Shown here: in pieces, positions 45,481 through 54,273 of the stretch
How positions within the stretch are numbered: the first letter of the stretch is position 1
Layout: the number at the start of each line of letters is the position of its first letter
Source of the DNA: Enterococcus faecalis
GTDB lineage: Bacteria; Bacillota; Bacilli; Lactobacillales; Enterococcaceae
Assembly: GCF_029024925.1 (NCBI RefSeq)
Contig: NZ_CP118962.1
Location: 346,501 to 410,500, forward strand
Reading direction: 5' to 3'
DNA length: 64,000 nt
Program-made: the position numbers and the translations under genes
Notes under the pieces: model-generated
Databases searched by the model: none
Told to the model about the DNA's origin: nothing
The model's input: only the letters and a program-made list of their open reading frames with translations

Positions 45481-46069
45481 AGAATTAAAAACGATTAAAG
45501 AGTTGGCGGATGAGTTAGGTGTTTCCAAACAAGCTATTCAATATCATATAAAATCATTGACAAACAAAAACCGACAAACAAACGACAAAGGTGTAACGGT
45601 TTTGTCTGCGATAGAACAAGAATTTATAAGGGGTAAAGTAGACAAGCAGACAAACAAAAACAAGACAAATGAACCGACAAAAAAGCGGCAAACAGACAAA
45701 CAAAAAGAACCGAATATTAATCAATATTTGTTAATTGAAATTGAAGAAGTTAAGAAAAATAGGGATAAACAATTAGCAGTTAAAGATAAACAAATAGAAA
45801 ATAAAGACATTCAAATTGCACAAATGCAAAATCTGCTAGATCAGCAACAACGTTTAGCCCTACAAGATAAAAAATTGCTGGAAGAATACAAGGCAGAGAA
45901 TGATAGCTTAAAAGCCCTTAAAATGCCCACAGAGGACACAAAAGAGAATCAATCGCAGGAAGAAGTCCAAACCCTTAAAAAGCAAATGGAAGCCTTAAAT
46001 GATAAAATAAAAGGACAGGAACAGGCGAATAATCAAAGTTCTAAAAAATGGTATCAATTTTGGAAATGA
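45473..46069 (+). CDS. DUF536-type plasmid replication-associated protein
   Basis: Protein of 198 residues: N-terminal HTH (IKELADELGVSKQAIQYHIK near 5-24), a Gln/Lys-rich linker, and a coiled coil from about 85 to 180 with repeated KDKQI/ENKDIQIAQMQNLL, ending in WYQFWK. This matches the proteins that accompany RepB on lactococcal and lactobacillar theta plasmids. No rep gene remains, so this is an integrated plasmid fragment. The start at 45473 is chosen over 45425 because the extra leader is the tail of the preceding remnant. Confidence 0.78.
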   Translation: MSEELKTIKELADELGVSKQAIQYHIKSLTNKNRQTNDKGVTVLSAIEQEFIRGKVDKQTNKNKTNEPTKKRQTDKQKEPNINQYLLIEIEEVKKNRDKQLAVKDKQIENKDIQIAQMQNLLDQQQRLALQDKKLLEEYKAENDSLKALKMPTEDTKENQSQEEVQTLKKQMEALNDKIKGQEQANNQSSKKWYQFWK

Positions 46070-46363
46070 CAAAAAACCTATAAAATGAGATTTTAGGCTT
46101 TTTATTATTCAAGTGGCATAATTACTCAAAACCATTTAAAAGGGCTTAAAAGGAAAAATATGAGCTTATAGGACTATTCAAGCATTAAAGGGAGTGAAAA
46201 ATTCATTTTTCAATTTCTTTAGTGCTTTTTCGTTGGTTTGCTTACATTTATCGTTTTATTGATTGAAAAAATCACAAAAAAATAAGAACCGTCTGACTTT
46301 GGTAGGTTTGATGTGCACCCCAAAAGTTAGACTTTTTATCCAAGTAGAAATACTTGGATTTTT

Positions 46364-47182
46364 TTAATTGTTTTGGTAATTCAAGCGAAATTGAATTGGA
46401 CTCATCCAGTTCAATTTTTGTTTGATTCGTTTTGTATTATAGTACCTAATCCAGATTACAATAACCTGTTCAAGTTCTTCGAAAGACGAGAAGATATGTC
46501 CGTAGTAAATTTCTTGTTTAAGTAGCCCAAAGAAATTCTCCATAACTGAATTATCATGACAGTTTCCTTTACGGCTCATAGACTGAAAAATTCTATGAGA
46601 TTTTAATTTAGAAACATAGTCTCTCATTTGGTATCCCCATCCTTGATCTGAGTGGAAAGTACGTCGATAAGGACAATCAGATGTCACAGCTAAGGCTTGA
46701 TTTAGAGCAATATCAATTGATTGATAAGAGGGTTGTTTAGAGATATGATAACTAATCACCTCGCTATTAAATAAATCAATGTAAGGATTGAGATAACACT
46801 TTTTCTGAATTCCATCTTCATAATATTTGAATTCTGTCGTATCTGTTGTGATTTTTTGATGAGGAATGGAAGTTCTGAATCGTCTGTGTAATTTATTTTT
46901 AGCTACCGTCCCTACTTTTCCTTTATATGAATTATATTTACGTGATTTGTGCCAATAAGACGTCACACGAAGCCCTAGCTTCTTCATTAAGCGCTGTACC
47001 TTCTTGTGGTTGACGTGATAGCCACGTTGCTTAAGTAATTCACTCATTGGACGATAACCTGCATTGGCATGTTCTTGACGTATTTTAAGCATTTCTTTTT
47101 CGATAAGCTCATCTTTGTTTACCCGTTCAAAACAGTTAACCCAATAATAATAAGTGGCTTTAGGGAATCCTGTAACTTTCAA
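46364..47182 (-). CDS. IS3-family transposase orfB (integrase core)
   Basis: Reading frame of 272 residues with the rve-type DDE core: TTDTTEFKY near 114, FHSDQGWGYQM near 177, and MENFFGLLKQE near 213. TTG at 47182 overlaps the orfA stop by four bases; the active enzyme is normally an OrfAB fusion made by -1 frameshifting, and the frames here have that relation. Confidence 0.88.
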   Translation of the reverse strand: MKVTGFPKATYYYWVNCFERVNKDELIEKEMLKIRQEHANAGYRPMSELLKQRGYHVNHKKVQRLMKKLGLRVTSYWHKSRKYNSYKGKVGTVAKNKLHRRFRTSIPHQKITTDTTEFKYYEDGIQKKCYLNPYIDLFNSEVISYHISKQPSYQSIDIALNQALAVTSDCPYRRTFHSDQGWGYQMRDYVSKLKSHRIFQSMSRKGNCHDNSVMENFFGLLKQEIYYGHIFSSFEELEQVIVIWIRYYNTKRIKQKLNWMSPIQFRLNYQNN

Positions 47183-47736
47183 GATTTCTTTGATTTTGAA
47201 GGTTTTACGGAGACTGTAGATGAGTCTTGATTTTTGTTCATTAGAGCATTTTTCTCCAATCTCCGAAGTCCTTTTAAATAAGCTACCTCAATTTGCGCAT
47301 AACGTAATTCTTGTTCAAGTTCTTTAATTCGTTGAGAATCATTTGGGTTCTGAGTCATAGACGATGCAATGCTTTCTAGTTTTTTACGCCGTCCTCTCTT
47401 TTTGCTTATTGGGACTTCTCCATAAATTTTGAAATGATTAACCCAGCTTGCAAGTAAGGTAAAATTAGTAATTTCGAATTTTCTTGCCACAGCTTCATAC
47501 GTTAAATCAGTTGTTAAATAACATTGTACCGCATTTTCTTTCAACTCCATAGAATAATTTTTATTGACTTTGGAGTGAGCTGTAGGAAGTCCCTCTGCTC
47601 GATAATTGCGAATCCAGCGTCTAACCTGACTAGATGAACCTACGTTGTGCAGTTTAGCAAGATAGGTAGAGCCTCCCTTGCCAGATAAATAATCTTGAAT
47701 AACGCGTTGTTTTAATTCTATGGAATATTTGACCAT
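47179..47736 (-). CDS. IS3-family transposase orfA
   Basis: Protein of 185 residues with two HTH segments (about 8-50 and 62-105) and a C-terminal leucine-rich coiled part. It binds the IS ends. Start behind GGAGGTC near the right inverted repeat. Confidence 0.85.
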   Translation of the reverse strand: MVKYSIELKQRVIQDYLSGKGGSTYLAKLHNVGSSSQVRRWIRNYRAEGLPTAHSKVNKNYSMELKENAVQCYLTTDLTYEAVARKFEITNFTLLASWVNHFKIYGEVPISKKRGRRKKLESIASSMTQNPNDSQRIKELEQELRYAQIEVAYLKGLRRLEKNALMNKNQDSSTVSVKPSKSKKS

Positions 47737-47792
47737 AAGAAAAGACCTCCGAAATATAGATTTGAAAAGTCTATATTTTGGGGGTCACTACA

Positions 47793-48118
47793 GTTAACGG
47801 TTCTTAGAACATTATACTGCCACCGACTTTTAATCGGCTACACTAGGACTTGTTAGCGCAAGTCCTTTTTCTTTACCCTTGTTTTATCACAACTTCGTTT
47901 TTTTATCATCTCGTTTAATTAAGAAAGATAAACACTCTCATCTTCTCATAAAACTGTCATAATCTGCTCATATTGCTCAACTTTTCAAGGCTAATCGGGC
48001 AATTCATTAAATTGACTTAAAATAACTATTAAAAACTTTCGTTTTAATTATCAAGACATAAAAAGTTATTGGTAGTATGTCAGTAACTCATACTCGATTT
48101 CCATCAAATTTGACTATT
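47793..48118. other. Intergenic region with hairpins
   Basis: Holds AGGACTTG / CAAGTCCT with a six-base loop and a T run (47845-47866), a likely terminator, and CCGAC...GTCGG-like pairing just before it. The remainder is AT-rich without a supported gene. The style is that of lactococcal plasmid intergenic DNA. Confidence 0.5.
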
Positions 48119-49468
48119 TTATTTTATTTCATTTTTAGCGGCAAACAAATCATTTAATGCTTCAGTCATGGTTGGATGAGTGTAAATTTTGTCACGCAAT
48201 AATGTGTAAGGCAAGCCTACTTCAATCGCAAGACTTATGAGATTAATTGTTTCATAAGATTCTTCTGCGTAAATTGTAATACCAAGAATTTTGTCTGTCT
48301 CTGGATCAACCAAAGCTTTGAGTAAGCCTTTAGACTGATTCAAGACAGCTGATTTTGGAATGGCTGTCGCAGCAAGTTTGAAGAGACGGTAATCGATGCC
48401 CGCTGCTTTAGCATCTTTTTCATTAAGGCCAACTTTAGACAAGGCAGGTGTGATAAAAACAGAGGTTGGTACATTTTTGCGGTCAGACAGACTCCGCTTA
48501 CCATCTCCATAAAGGTTATTACTTACAATACGGAAATCATCAAGGGAAGTGTAAGTAAATTGTAAACCGCCATGCACATCCCCAAGTGCCCATACATTTT
48601 GAACAGTGGTTTCAAGTTTATCGTTGACCACAATTTCTCCACGTTGACCAAGTTGAATATTAGTGTTTTCAAGTCCAAGTCCAGCAGTATTGGGTTTGCG
48701 ACCTGTTGCAACCAAAATTTTATCTGATAAGATTGAAACTTTTTTGCCTTCTTTATTTATTATTTCAACGCTATTGTCAGTAATAGCAACAATCTTCACG
48801 CCAAGCTTAAAGATAATCCCCCTAGATTCAAGGTCGGAACGAACCAACTTCGAAATATCTTCATCATCACGAGGAAGGAAGTTATCGAAAATATCAAGAA
48901 CTGTTACTTTTGATCCGTAACTTGCAAACATTGAAGCAAATTCAAGACCAATATAACCAGAACCAATAATCGTCAAATGTTCAGGAAGCTGCTTCAAATC
49001 CATTAATTCAGTTGAAGTCACAACATTTCTACTGTCCACAAGTCCGGGAATTGGTGGCAAGACAGGTGTCGCGCCAGTATTGATAAAGATACGTTCGCCA
49101 ATTAGTTGTGCAATGACTTCACCCTCAGCATCCATCACTTCGATTTCGTGATCAGAGACAAATTTTGCTTTGCCATCAATAACTTCAGCTGTTGCTTCAT
49201 CTGCAATCATGTGATAATTTTTTAGATTCAAATTACCTGTAAGCATCGCTTTTTTTTCTGCAGCTTCTGTGAATTTCAAACCTTTTTCACCGTTGACAAT
49301 CAAAAATTTTGATGGAATACAGCCGATGTTGATACAAGTCCCACCATACATTCGAGGTGATTGTTCAATAACGACGACACTTTCTCCTTTTCCAGCAAGG
49401 AATTTGGCCAAGGTCTTTCCACCTTTACCAAAACCAACAACGATATTTTTTACGTCTATTTTTTTCAT
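48119..49468 (-). CDS. FAD-dependent pyridine nucleotide-disulfide oxidoreductase (RclA/Har-like)
   Basis: Flavoenzyme of 449 residues: FAD site VVGFGKGGKTLAKFLA near 11, redox pair GGTCINIGCIPSK near 42-54, NAD site IIGSGYIGLEFASMFA near 168, the second FAD site ALGDVHGG near 303, and a dimerisation domain from about 335. The KGGKTLA variant and the C-terminal layout (IYAEE, THPTMTEALNDLF) are those of RclA/Har reductases, which detoxify hypothiocyanous acid, rather than MerA, which needs extra Cys. It may defend against host oxidants. Confidence 0.78.
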   Translation of the reverse strand: MKKIDVKNIVVGFGKGGKTLAKFLAGKGESVVVIEQSPRMYGGTCINIGCIPSKFLIVNGEKGLKFTEAAEKKAMLTGNLNLKNYHMIADEATAEVIDGKAKFVSDHEIEVMDAEGEVIAQLIGERIFINTGATPVLPPIPGLVDSRNVVTSTELMDLKQLPEHLTIIGSGYIGLEFASMFASYGSKVTVLDIFDNFLPRDDEDISKLVRSDLESRGIIFKLGVKIVAITDNSVEIINKEGKKVSILSDKILVATGRKPNTAGLGLENTNIQLGQRGEIVVNDKLETTVQNVWALGDVHGGLQFTYTSLDDFRIVSNNLYGDGKRSLSDRKNVPTSVFITPALSKVGLNEKDAKAAGIDYRLFKLAATAIPKSAVLNQSKGLLKALVDPETDKILGITIYAEESYETINLISLAIEVGLPYTLLRDKIYTHPTMTEALNDLFAAKNEIK

Positions 49469-49605
49469 TTAAAAACCTCCAAATTTTAGTTTTGAACTAA
49501 CTTATTATCCACGATAGATTTACCACAGCACCGAAGCTTTTAATTTTTTCAGTAGCTAGTTCATCAAATATTATTTTCATTTAATTTGCCTGTTTACCTA
49601 TTGCT

Positions 49606-50229
49606 TCAAAGCTCTTCAAGAACTTTTGCTGTACTCATGGTGCGATCTGCAACAAATCCAAAATTTGTTATTGCTGCATCATAGGCTTCTTGACCAGGTG
49701 CTCCTGTTGCGTCAGCTGCAACGTGAACGTGAAAACCTGATTCTACAAGTTCACGCAAGTGTGAATCCACACAGAGATTTGCGTTCATTCCAGCCAAGAT
49801 AACAGTATCAATGCCGTTTTTACGGAGTTGAAGCGCCAAGTCATTTGATTCGGGACCGAAGATTTTGTGGGGGCTTGTGATGATAGTATTTTCATCCAAG
49901 TAAGGTTTGAGTTCCTCCACGAAGTCTGCTCCTGAACCTTTCACTGTTTCTTGATACTGGTGTTCACGATGGAACATTTTATTATTCAACATCATTTGTT
50001 CGCCTTGACCACCAAATTTCCAGTTTTGATCATGGTCGTAAAAGTAATGTGGTGAAATAAAGATTTTATAGCCTTTTGCTTTAGCATGTTTGAAGAGTTC
50101 TGTAAGATTCTCAGTGGTATGATATTTTCTGAGGATATCTTTTGTTAGACCATAGCCTGCACCTTTTGGTTTGAGGAATTCGACTTGTGGGTCTGTAACG
50201 ACGAATGCTGTATTTTTGTTATTGAACAT
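49606..50229 (-). CDS. Isochorismatase-family cysteine hydrolase
   Basis: Hydrolase of 207 residues. The family triad is visible: Asp in VVTDPQVEF near residue 12, Lys in TSPHKIFGPESN near 120, and Cys in GMNANLCVDSHLRE near 151. The substrate is unknown; relatives cleave amides, nicotinamide or isochorismate. It lies between the oxidoreductase and the TetR gene on the same strand, with AAGGAGAA upstream of ATG. Confidence 0.82.
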   Translation of the reverse strand: MFNNKNTAFVVTDPQVEFLKPKGAGYGLTKDILRKYHTTENLTELFKHAKAKGYKIFISPHYFYDHDQNWKFGGQGEQMMLNNKMFHREHQYQETVKGSGADFVEELKPYLDENTIITSPHKIFGPESNDLALQLRKNGIDTVILAGMNANLCVDSHLRELVESGFHVHVAADATGAPGQEAYDAAITNFGFVADRTMSTAKVLEEL

Positions 50230-50262
50230 TTTGTTCTCCTTTAAATATAAAATTTTTATGAT

Positions 50263-50494
50263 AATTCTGTAATGAGTTGCTTAAGTATCCCCTTACCAAG
50301 AACGTCTATGAATGTTTGACAACTTTGCCATCTTTTTTGAACAATGGCAATGGGATATTCTCTCCGAATCGCATCGGCCTGCAAAATCTTGACTTTTTCT
50401 TTAGATTCAACTGCTGACATAAAGATTTACGTCGTATCACAGCAGTAGGCGGGGCAGAACCTGATCCGATAACTATCATATCCATTTTTTTCAT
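50263..50494 (-). pseudogene. Scrambled gene remnant between the hydrolase and tetR
   Basis: The annotated-looking start MKKMDMIVIGSGSA resembles an FAD oxidoreductase N-terminus but is lost after about 15 residues. A second frame reads VKILQADAIRREYPIAIVQK and then FIDVLGKGILKQLITELS to a TGA/TAA near 50263, possibly the end of another protein. The two are fused out of frame. No function is expected. Confidence 0.55.
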
Positions 50495-51069
50495 TATTTT
50501 TCTCCCACTTTTTCAAAACTAGTTTTTAATAAATCAAAATTTGATTCCAGAACATTTAAATCTTGAGTCACTTTCAAGAGTAGAAGACTTCCTTGAATTT
50601 GAGCAATAATTGCATGTGCTGCAGGAAGATTTTGTTTCACCAGCAGTCCTGTTAAAGCTGATAGATTTTCCGCAATTTTTTTTTGTAAATCTGAAAATAG
50701 TTGTTCAAGAGGTTTTCTAAAATCCTCATCTAGGGCGGAAAGCTCAATAACGAGATTACCTACAGGACAGCCGTAGTATATTTTTTTTTGCGCATGATCA
50801 CTGTAAATCCAATCCAGCATCTCTTTCAAGTTTGCCAGTGGACTTTCATCTCTCGATAGGATCCCATTTAGCAAATGTTTTTGCCAAATTTTAACATGAT
50901 TATCGATGACTGCTAGGCTAGCTTCTTTTTTTGAATCAAAGTAATAATAGAATTGCCCTTTGCCTGTCGCAGTTTCATCTAAAATATCATTAATAGAAGT
51001 CCCTGTATAACCTTTTTTATATATAAGCTGTTCTGTAGCCGTCAATATCTTTTCTTTCGTATTTCTCAA
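50494..51069 (-). CDS. TetR-family transcriptional regulator
   Basis: Repressor of 191 residues: N-terminal HTH (KILTATEQLIYKKGYTGTSINDILDETATGKGQFYYYFDSK, about 5-45) and a ligand domain containing YYGCPVGNLVIELS near 90, a conserved Cys-containing block of the AcuR/YxaF-like TetR branch. Start TTG at 51069 is chosen for GGAGGTG six bases upstream; the ATG at 51084 lies inside that site. It probably controls the hydrolase/oxidoreductase cassette through the two palindromes upstream. Confidence 0.88.
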   Translation of the reverse strand: MRNTKEKILTATEQLIYKKGYTGTSINDILDETATGKGQFYYYFDSKKEASLAVIDNHVKIWQKHLLNGILSRDESPLANLKEMLDWIYSDHAQKKIYYGCPVGNLVIELSALDEDFRKPLEQLFSDLQKKIAENLSALTGLLVKQNLPAAHAIIAQIQGSLLLLKVTQDLNVLESNFDLLKTSFEKVGEK

Positions 51070-51130
51070 GTTGTACACCTCCATATTTTTAGAAACAAAT
51101 GGTTAGATTAGATTGTATCTAACAACATTG

Positions 51131-51150
51131 TTTTGTACCACTTGGTATAA
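51131..51150. promoter_or_regulatory. TetR operator candidate 1
   Basis: TTTTGTACCACTTGGTATAA with the inner palindrome TACCACTTGGTA. It shares TTTTGTACC with site 2, 54 bases away, and lies about 60 bases upstream of the tetR start. Confidence 0.55.
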
Positions 51151-51184
51151 TTATATTAACATCTTTTTTTTAAAAATACAAACA

Positions 51185-51206
51185 TTTTGTACCGAATAGT
51201 ACAAAA
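51185..51206. promoter_or_regulatory. TetR operator candidate 2
   Basis: TTTTGTAC and GTACAAAA arms around six bases form a 22-bp palindrome. With site 1 it makes a pair with the same half-site. Confidence 0.6.
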
Positions 51207-51318
51207 CATAACATTAACTGTGTCCTAGTATAAAAAATGATTTTGTTGTTGAACCTTATCATTTTGATAGATTTCAGTTCTTTGCATAGCATCAGAAGCA
51301 AAATTTAAAACTGTGCCC

Positions 51319-51411
51319 GGTTCTGTTGTAAAGTTTTCCAAAAAATCTATTTTAGTGTAAAATTGAGAAAAAAGACAGAGAGGACAGAGTAATGAATCAT
51401 TTTAAAGGCAA
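51319..51411 (+). mobile_element. IS1216-type left-end remnant
   Basis: 93 bp nearly identical to the start of the element at 40787 (end GGTTCTGTTG, through the transposase start MNHFKG). It then breaks off into plasmid sequence. Same orientation as the first copy. Confidence 0.9.
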
Positions 51412-51414
51412 TAA

Positions 51415-51600
51415 ATTTGGGAAATTGGTCGCAGGTTAAATCATGTTAAAGAAAATGATTTGGCACATGGTGATTTTATAAATTGGCTCAAAAAAATAAA
51501 TATTGAAAGAACCGAAGCCCATAGATTTATGAAAGTTGCTAAGGAGCTTCCAAATGTTGACAATTGGCAACATTTAAGTAATAGAGCGCTATATACTTGT
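51415..51600 (+). pseudogene. DUF3102-like plasmid protein fragment
   Basis: Open frame IWEIGRRLNHVKENDLAHGD then FINWLKKINIERTEAHRFMK to SNRALY, matching the N-terminal part of the DUF3102 proteins found near enterococcal plasmid replication genes. Both ends are cut, the left by the IS1216 remnant. Confidence 0.65.
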
Positions 51601-51766
51601 CCAATCGTTGGACAACAGTCAAATATGATAACGTTGTCAGATAATAGAAGTCGACTTCCAATTTGTGAACGTACACAAATTTAGTAACGTTTCGAAATAT
51701 CCAAATGTTTGTACGTACCAACATATCAAAAATAGAATACATACTCTAATTTAAGATAACACCAAT

Positions 51767-51806
51767 ATCAACCGACGTCGGTTGATTCTTCGCAAAACGA
51801 AGAATC
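51767..51806. repeat. Two adjoining perfect palindromes
   Basis: ATCAACCGACGTCGGTTGAT (51767-51786, a perfect 20-bp palindrome) overlaps GATTCTTCG / CGAAGAATC (51784-51806, five-base loop). Confidence 0.7.
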
Positions 51807-51807
51807 A

Positions 51808-52844
51808 CAAATACAATTTTTTGAATCTCTTCCATGGGTGAAACCTTGGCGCCGGAGCGCCATTATTTGCCCTCACACCTTTGTATTGATGAATTTAAGT
51901 CGGTGAAAAATGTGAGCGACGCCATGAGCTTTATTTTTATGAACGCCGTGAACCATGAAGTGATTGATATTGTGGAAAACCGTCAACAGCACTATTTATC
52001 TGATTACTTTATGCGTTATTCATTGAACGCACGCCTGCGGGTAAAGACGGTCACGATGGATATGTATTCGCCCTATATCGGGCTGATTAAAGCCTGTTTC
52101 CCTAAAGCCGACATTATTATTGATCGCTTCCATATTGTCCAACATCTGAATCGGGCGCTCAATCACGTGCGCATCCAAACAATGAACAGTCTGCGCTATA
52201 CACGCCCGCGCGATTATCGGAAACTGAAAAAGCAATGGAAATTGGTATTAAAAAACGAAGCAGATTTAAATTTTCATGATTTCTTTACCCATCGTCTCTA
52301 CACCGGCATGGTGTCAGAGTATGTGATGGCCAATTACTTAGTCGAGTTGAGCCCATAGTTGAGGGACACTTACCAACTCGTCAACCAGCTGAAAGGCGCT
52401 CTGCGAACCCGTCGGTTCTCGTTATTTGAATCATTACTACAAGCATCTAAAAAACGCACCTATCCGCGCAAAATGCGAACGGTCCTGCAGACGCTTGAAA
52501 AATACATAAACCCGATTCAGAATGCCTTTAAATACACTCTCTCAAACGGTCCGATTGAAGGCGTCAACAATAAAGTGAAAAATATTAAACGCTCCGGTTA
52601 CGGCTACCGAAATTTTTATCATCTAAGAAGTCGGGTCTTGATCAGTTTTACGCTAACCCGCGAAGCCATCACCGAAAAGCCGCTTTATTTTAAAGAAGAT
52701 GCCGCTCATTAAATCGCTGGTTTTCTATAAAAAAACCTCCAATGGAGGAAGCCCATTACAACTAGGACTTAATTATAGAAAAAAGAGAATACAGTTGAAC
52801 TGTATCCTCTTAAACTTCTTATCAACACTATTTGACAAAGAGCC
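51808..52844 (+). pseudogene. ISL3-family transposase and right-end remnant
   Basis: The C-terminal two thirds of an ISL3 transposase: FFESLPWVKP in one frame, then from 51834 LPSHLCIDEFKSVKNVSDAM, TVTMDMYSPYI, IDRFHIVQHLNRA, and SNGPIEGVNNKVKNIKRSGY to the stop at 52712. It is broken by a frameshift near 51830, by TAG at 52356-52358, and by loss of the N-terminus. The IS end GGCTCTTTGTCAAATAGTGT is at 52844 reading inward. It is a different ISL3 from the one at 34089. Confidence 0.85.
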
Positions 52845-53109
52845 CTTCCAGATTAAAATAATCCTGGATGGTTAGTTCTTTGTATTTTTCATTGGGCGAC
52901 TCTGCCTCAGATTCGGAAAGATCTTCTTCGGTTGCTGTTTCTGAGTCAGAAGTGTCCGATGTGGATTTGGTAACTGCTGTCGTCTCATCAGGTGAATTTG
53001 TTTGGGGCGTTTCTTCAGCAGTTTCAGAACATCCGGCTAAGACAGCGACAGTTAAAAGAGAGATAAATATCATTTTAATTTTATATTGATTCTTTTCTTC
53101 GTTCAACAT
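52828..53109 (-). CDS. Truncated lipoprotein
   Basis: Open frame of 93 residues: signal peptide with hydrophobic core and lipobox VAVLAGC near residue 26, followed by a Ser/Thr/Glu-rich linker (SDTSDSETATEEDLSESEAE) as in many cell-envelope lipoproteins. The last residues (GLFVK) are encoded by the ISL3 end, so the functional domain is lost. Start at 53109, chosen for AAAGAGTGG upstream. The original function is unknown. Confidence 0.7.
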   Translation of the reverse strand: MLNEEKNQYKIKMIFISLLTVAVLAGCSETAEETPQTNSPDETTAVTKSTSDTSDSETATEEDLSESEAESPNEKYKELTIQDYFNLEGLFVK

Positions 53110-53191
53110 GACCACTCTTTTCAGTATCATATCAACGTTTGGACGTAATTTTAGCAGAAATATTTCCATCGAGTAAGTCAACGAAATACTT

Positions 53192-53220
53192 TTGACAGTG
53201 CTTACATTATAGATTATAAT
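53192..53220 (+). promoter_or_regulatory. Consensus sigma-A promoter of the hydrolase gene
   Basis: TTGACA (53192-53197), 17 bases, TATAAT (53215-53220): a full match in both hexamers. Confidence 0.8.
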
Positions 53221-53287
53221 GTGTTTTGGCAATACATGATAAAGGGGATTTATACAACATTCTACAGTTTATAAGGAGGCTGTAAAA

Positions 53288-54229
53288 ATGGCAATTCATG
53301 AAGTTGAATTTAAGTCGTTTAATGAGATCGAGACGGTAAAGGGATGGATTTATACTCCCATTCGCGAACCTATAGGGGTCGTTCAAATCGTTCATGGGTA
53401 TGGTGAACATTCACGCCGATATCTCCATATGATTTTGACGTTGAATGAGGCCGGTTTTGTCGTGGCCGCCGATGACCATGTCGGACATGGAAAGACCGCT
53501 TATGATTCCGACAACTGGTCGAATTGGGGAGACAAAGGCTATATGACAATGGCCGAAGATGAACAAAAACTGCGCGAACTAATCAAGGAAGACTACGGTG
53601 ACCTGCCCTATTTCATGTTTGGCCACAGCATGGGCTCTATGATTGCCCGACTATATGCGACGAAATATGGCGAAGAGCTGGACGGTTTAATCTTGTGCGG
53701 GACTTCAGAAATTTTCCCTGAGATGGAAAATATTGTCTCTGAATTAAAGGCTGAAATCGATGCAGGAAACGGCGAACAAGTGGACCCAGACTATCAAAAT
53801 CGAATGTTTGAATGGATGACGGAGCGAATTGAAAATCCAAACACGCCAAACGACTGGATCAGTAAAGATCCGGACATTGTGGCGGACCACGCCAATGATC
53901 CGTTCAACAACTTCACCCCCGTCCCTAATATTCAATCACTTTATCAGTTTGCTCAAATGATTCAACAAATCCTGGGGACGGAATGGTCCGAGAAAGTCCC
54001 TACTGATATACCTATCTACAATATCGCCGGTGATGAAGATCCGGTCGGAAGATATGGCGAAGGCGTCTATGCGGTTTCTAATTGGCTGCTGGAAACGGGC
54101 CATCAAGTGAAAACAAAACTGTATTCAGGCTACCGCCATGAAATTCACAACCACCGCGAGATTCGCGATGAAGTCGTCGCAGGCATTATCGACTTTATAA
54201 CGGAGCACGCCAGAGTAAAAGCTAATTAA
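53288..54229 (+). CDS. Alpha/beta hydrolase (monoacylglycerol lipase / lysophospholipase type)
   Basis: Serine hydrolase of 313 residues. VVQIVHGYGEHSRRY near residue 34 and AADDHVGHGKTA near 59 are the oxyanion-side motifs, GHSMGSM near 110 holds the nucleophile Ser, AGDEDPVG near 254 the Asp, and YRHEIHNH near 281 the His. This is the Hydrolase_4 / MGLL branch. No signal peptide is visible, so it is probably cytoplasmic. AAGGAGG precedes the ATG. Base composition appears richer in GC than the lipoprotein next to it. It could degrade host monoglycerides or lysophospholipids. Confidence 0.85.
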   Translation: MAIHEVEFKSFNEIETVKGWIYTPIREPIGVVQIVHGYGEHSRRYLHMILTLNEAGFVVAADDHVGHGKTAYDSDNWSNWGDKGYMTMAEDEQKLRELIKEDYGDLPYFMFGHSMGSMIARLYATKYGEELDGLILCGTSEIFPEMENIVSELKAEIDAGNGEQVDPDYQNRMFEWMTERIENPNTPNDWISKDPDIVADHANDPFNNFTPVPNIQSLYQFAQMIQQILGTEWSEKVPTDIPIYNIAGDEDPVGRYGEGVYAVSNWLLETGHQVKTKLYSGYRHEIHNHREIRDEVVAGIIDFITEHARVKAN

Positions 54230-54273
54230 ATTCTCTAGTCGCTCTTTTCTTAATTAAAAACAGTTGGACGAGC

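Larger units (their letters stand above)
46309..47792 (-). mobile_element. IS3-family (IS150 group) insertion sequence
   Basis: About 1,484 bp with imperfect inverted ends, TGATGTGCACCCCAAAA at the left and TGTAGTGACCCCCAAAA reading inward from the right. It contains overlapping orfA and orfB. Both orfs look intact. 46070-46308 shows no supported gene. Confidence 0.85.

Noticed and set aside
48119-49468. Mercuric reductase
   Set aside because: No heavy-metal domain, no C-terminal Cys pair and no mer genes nearby.
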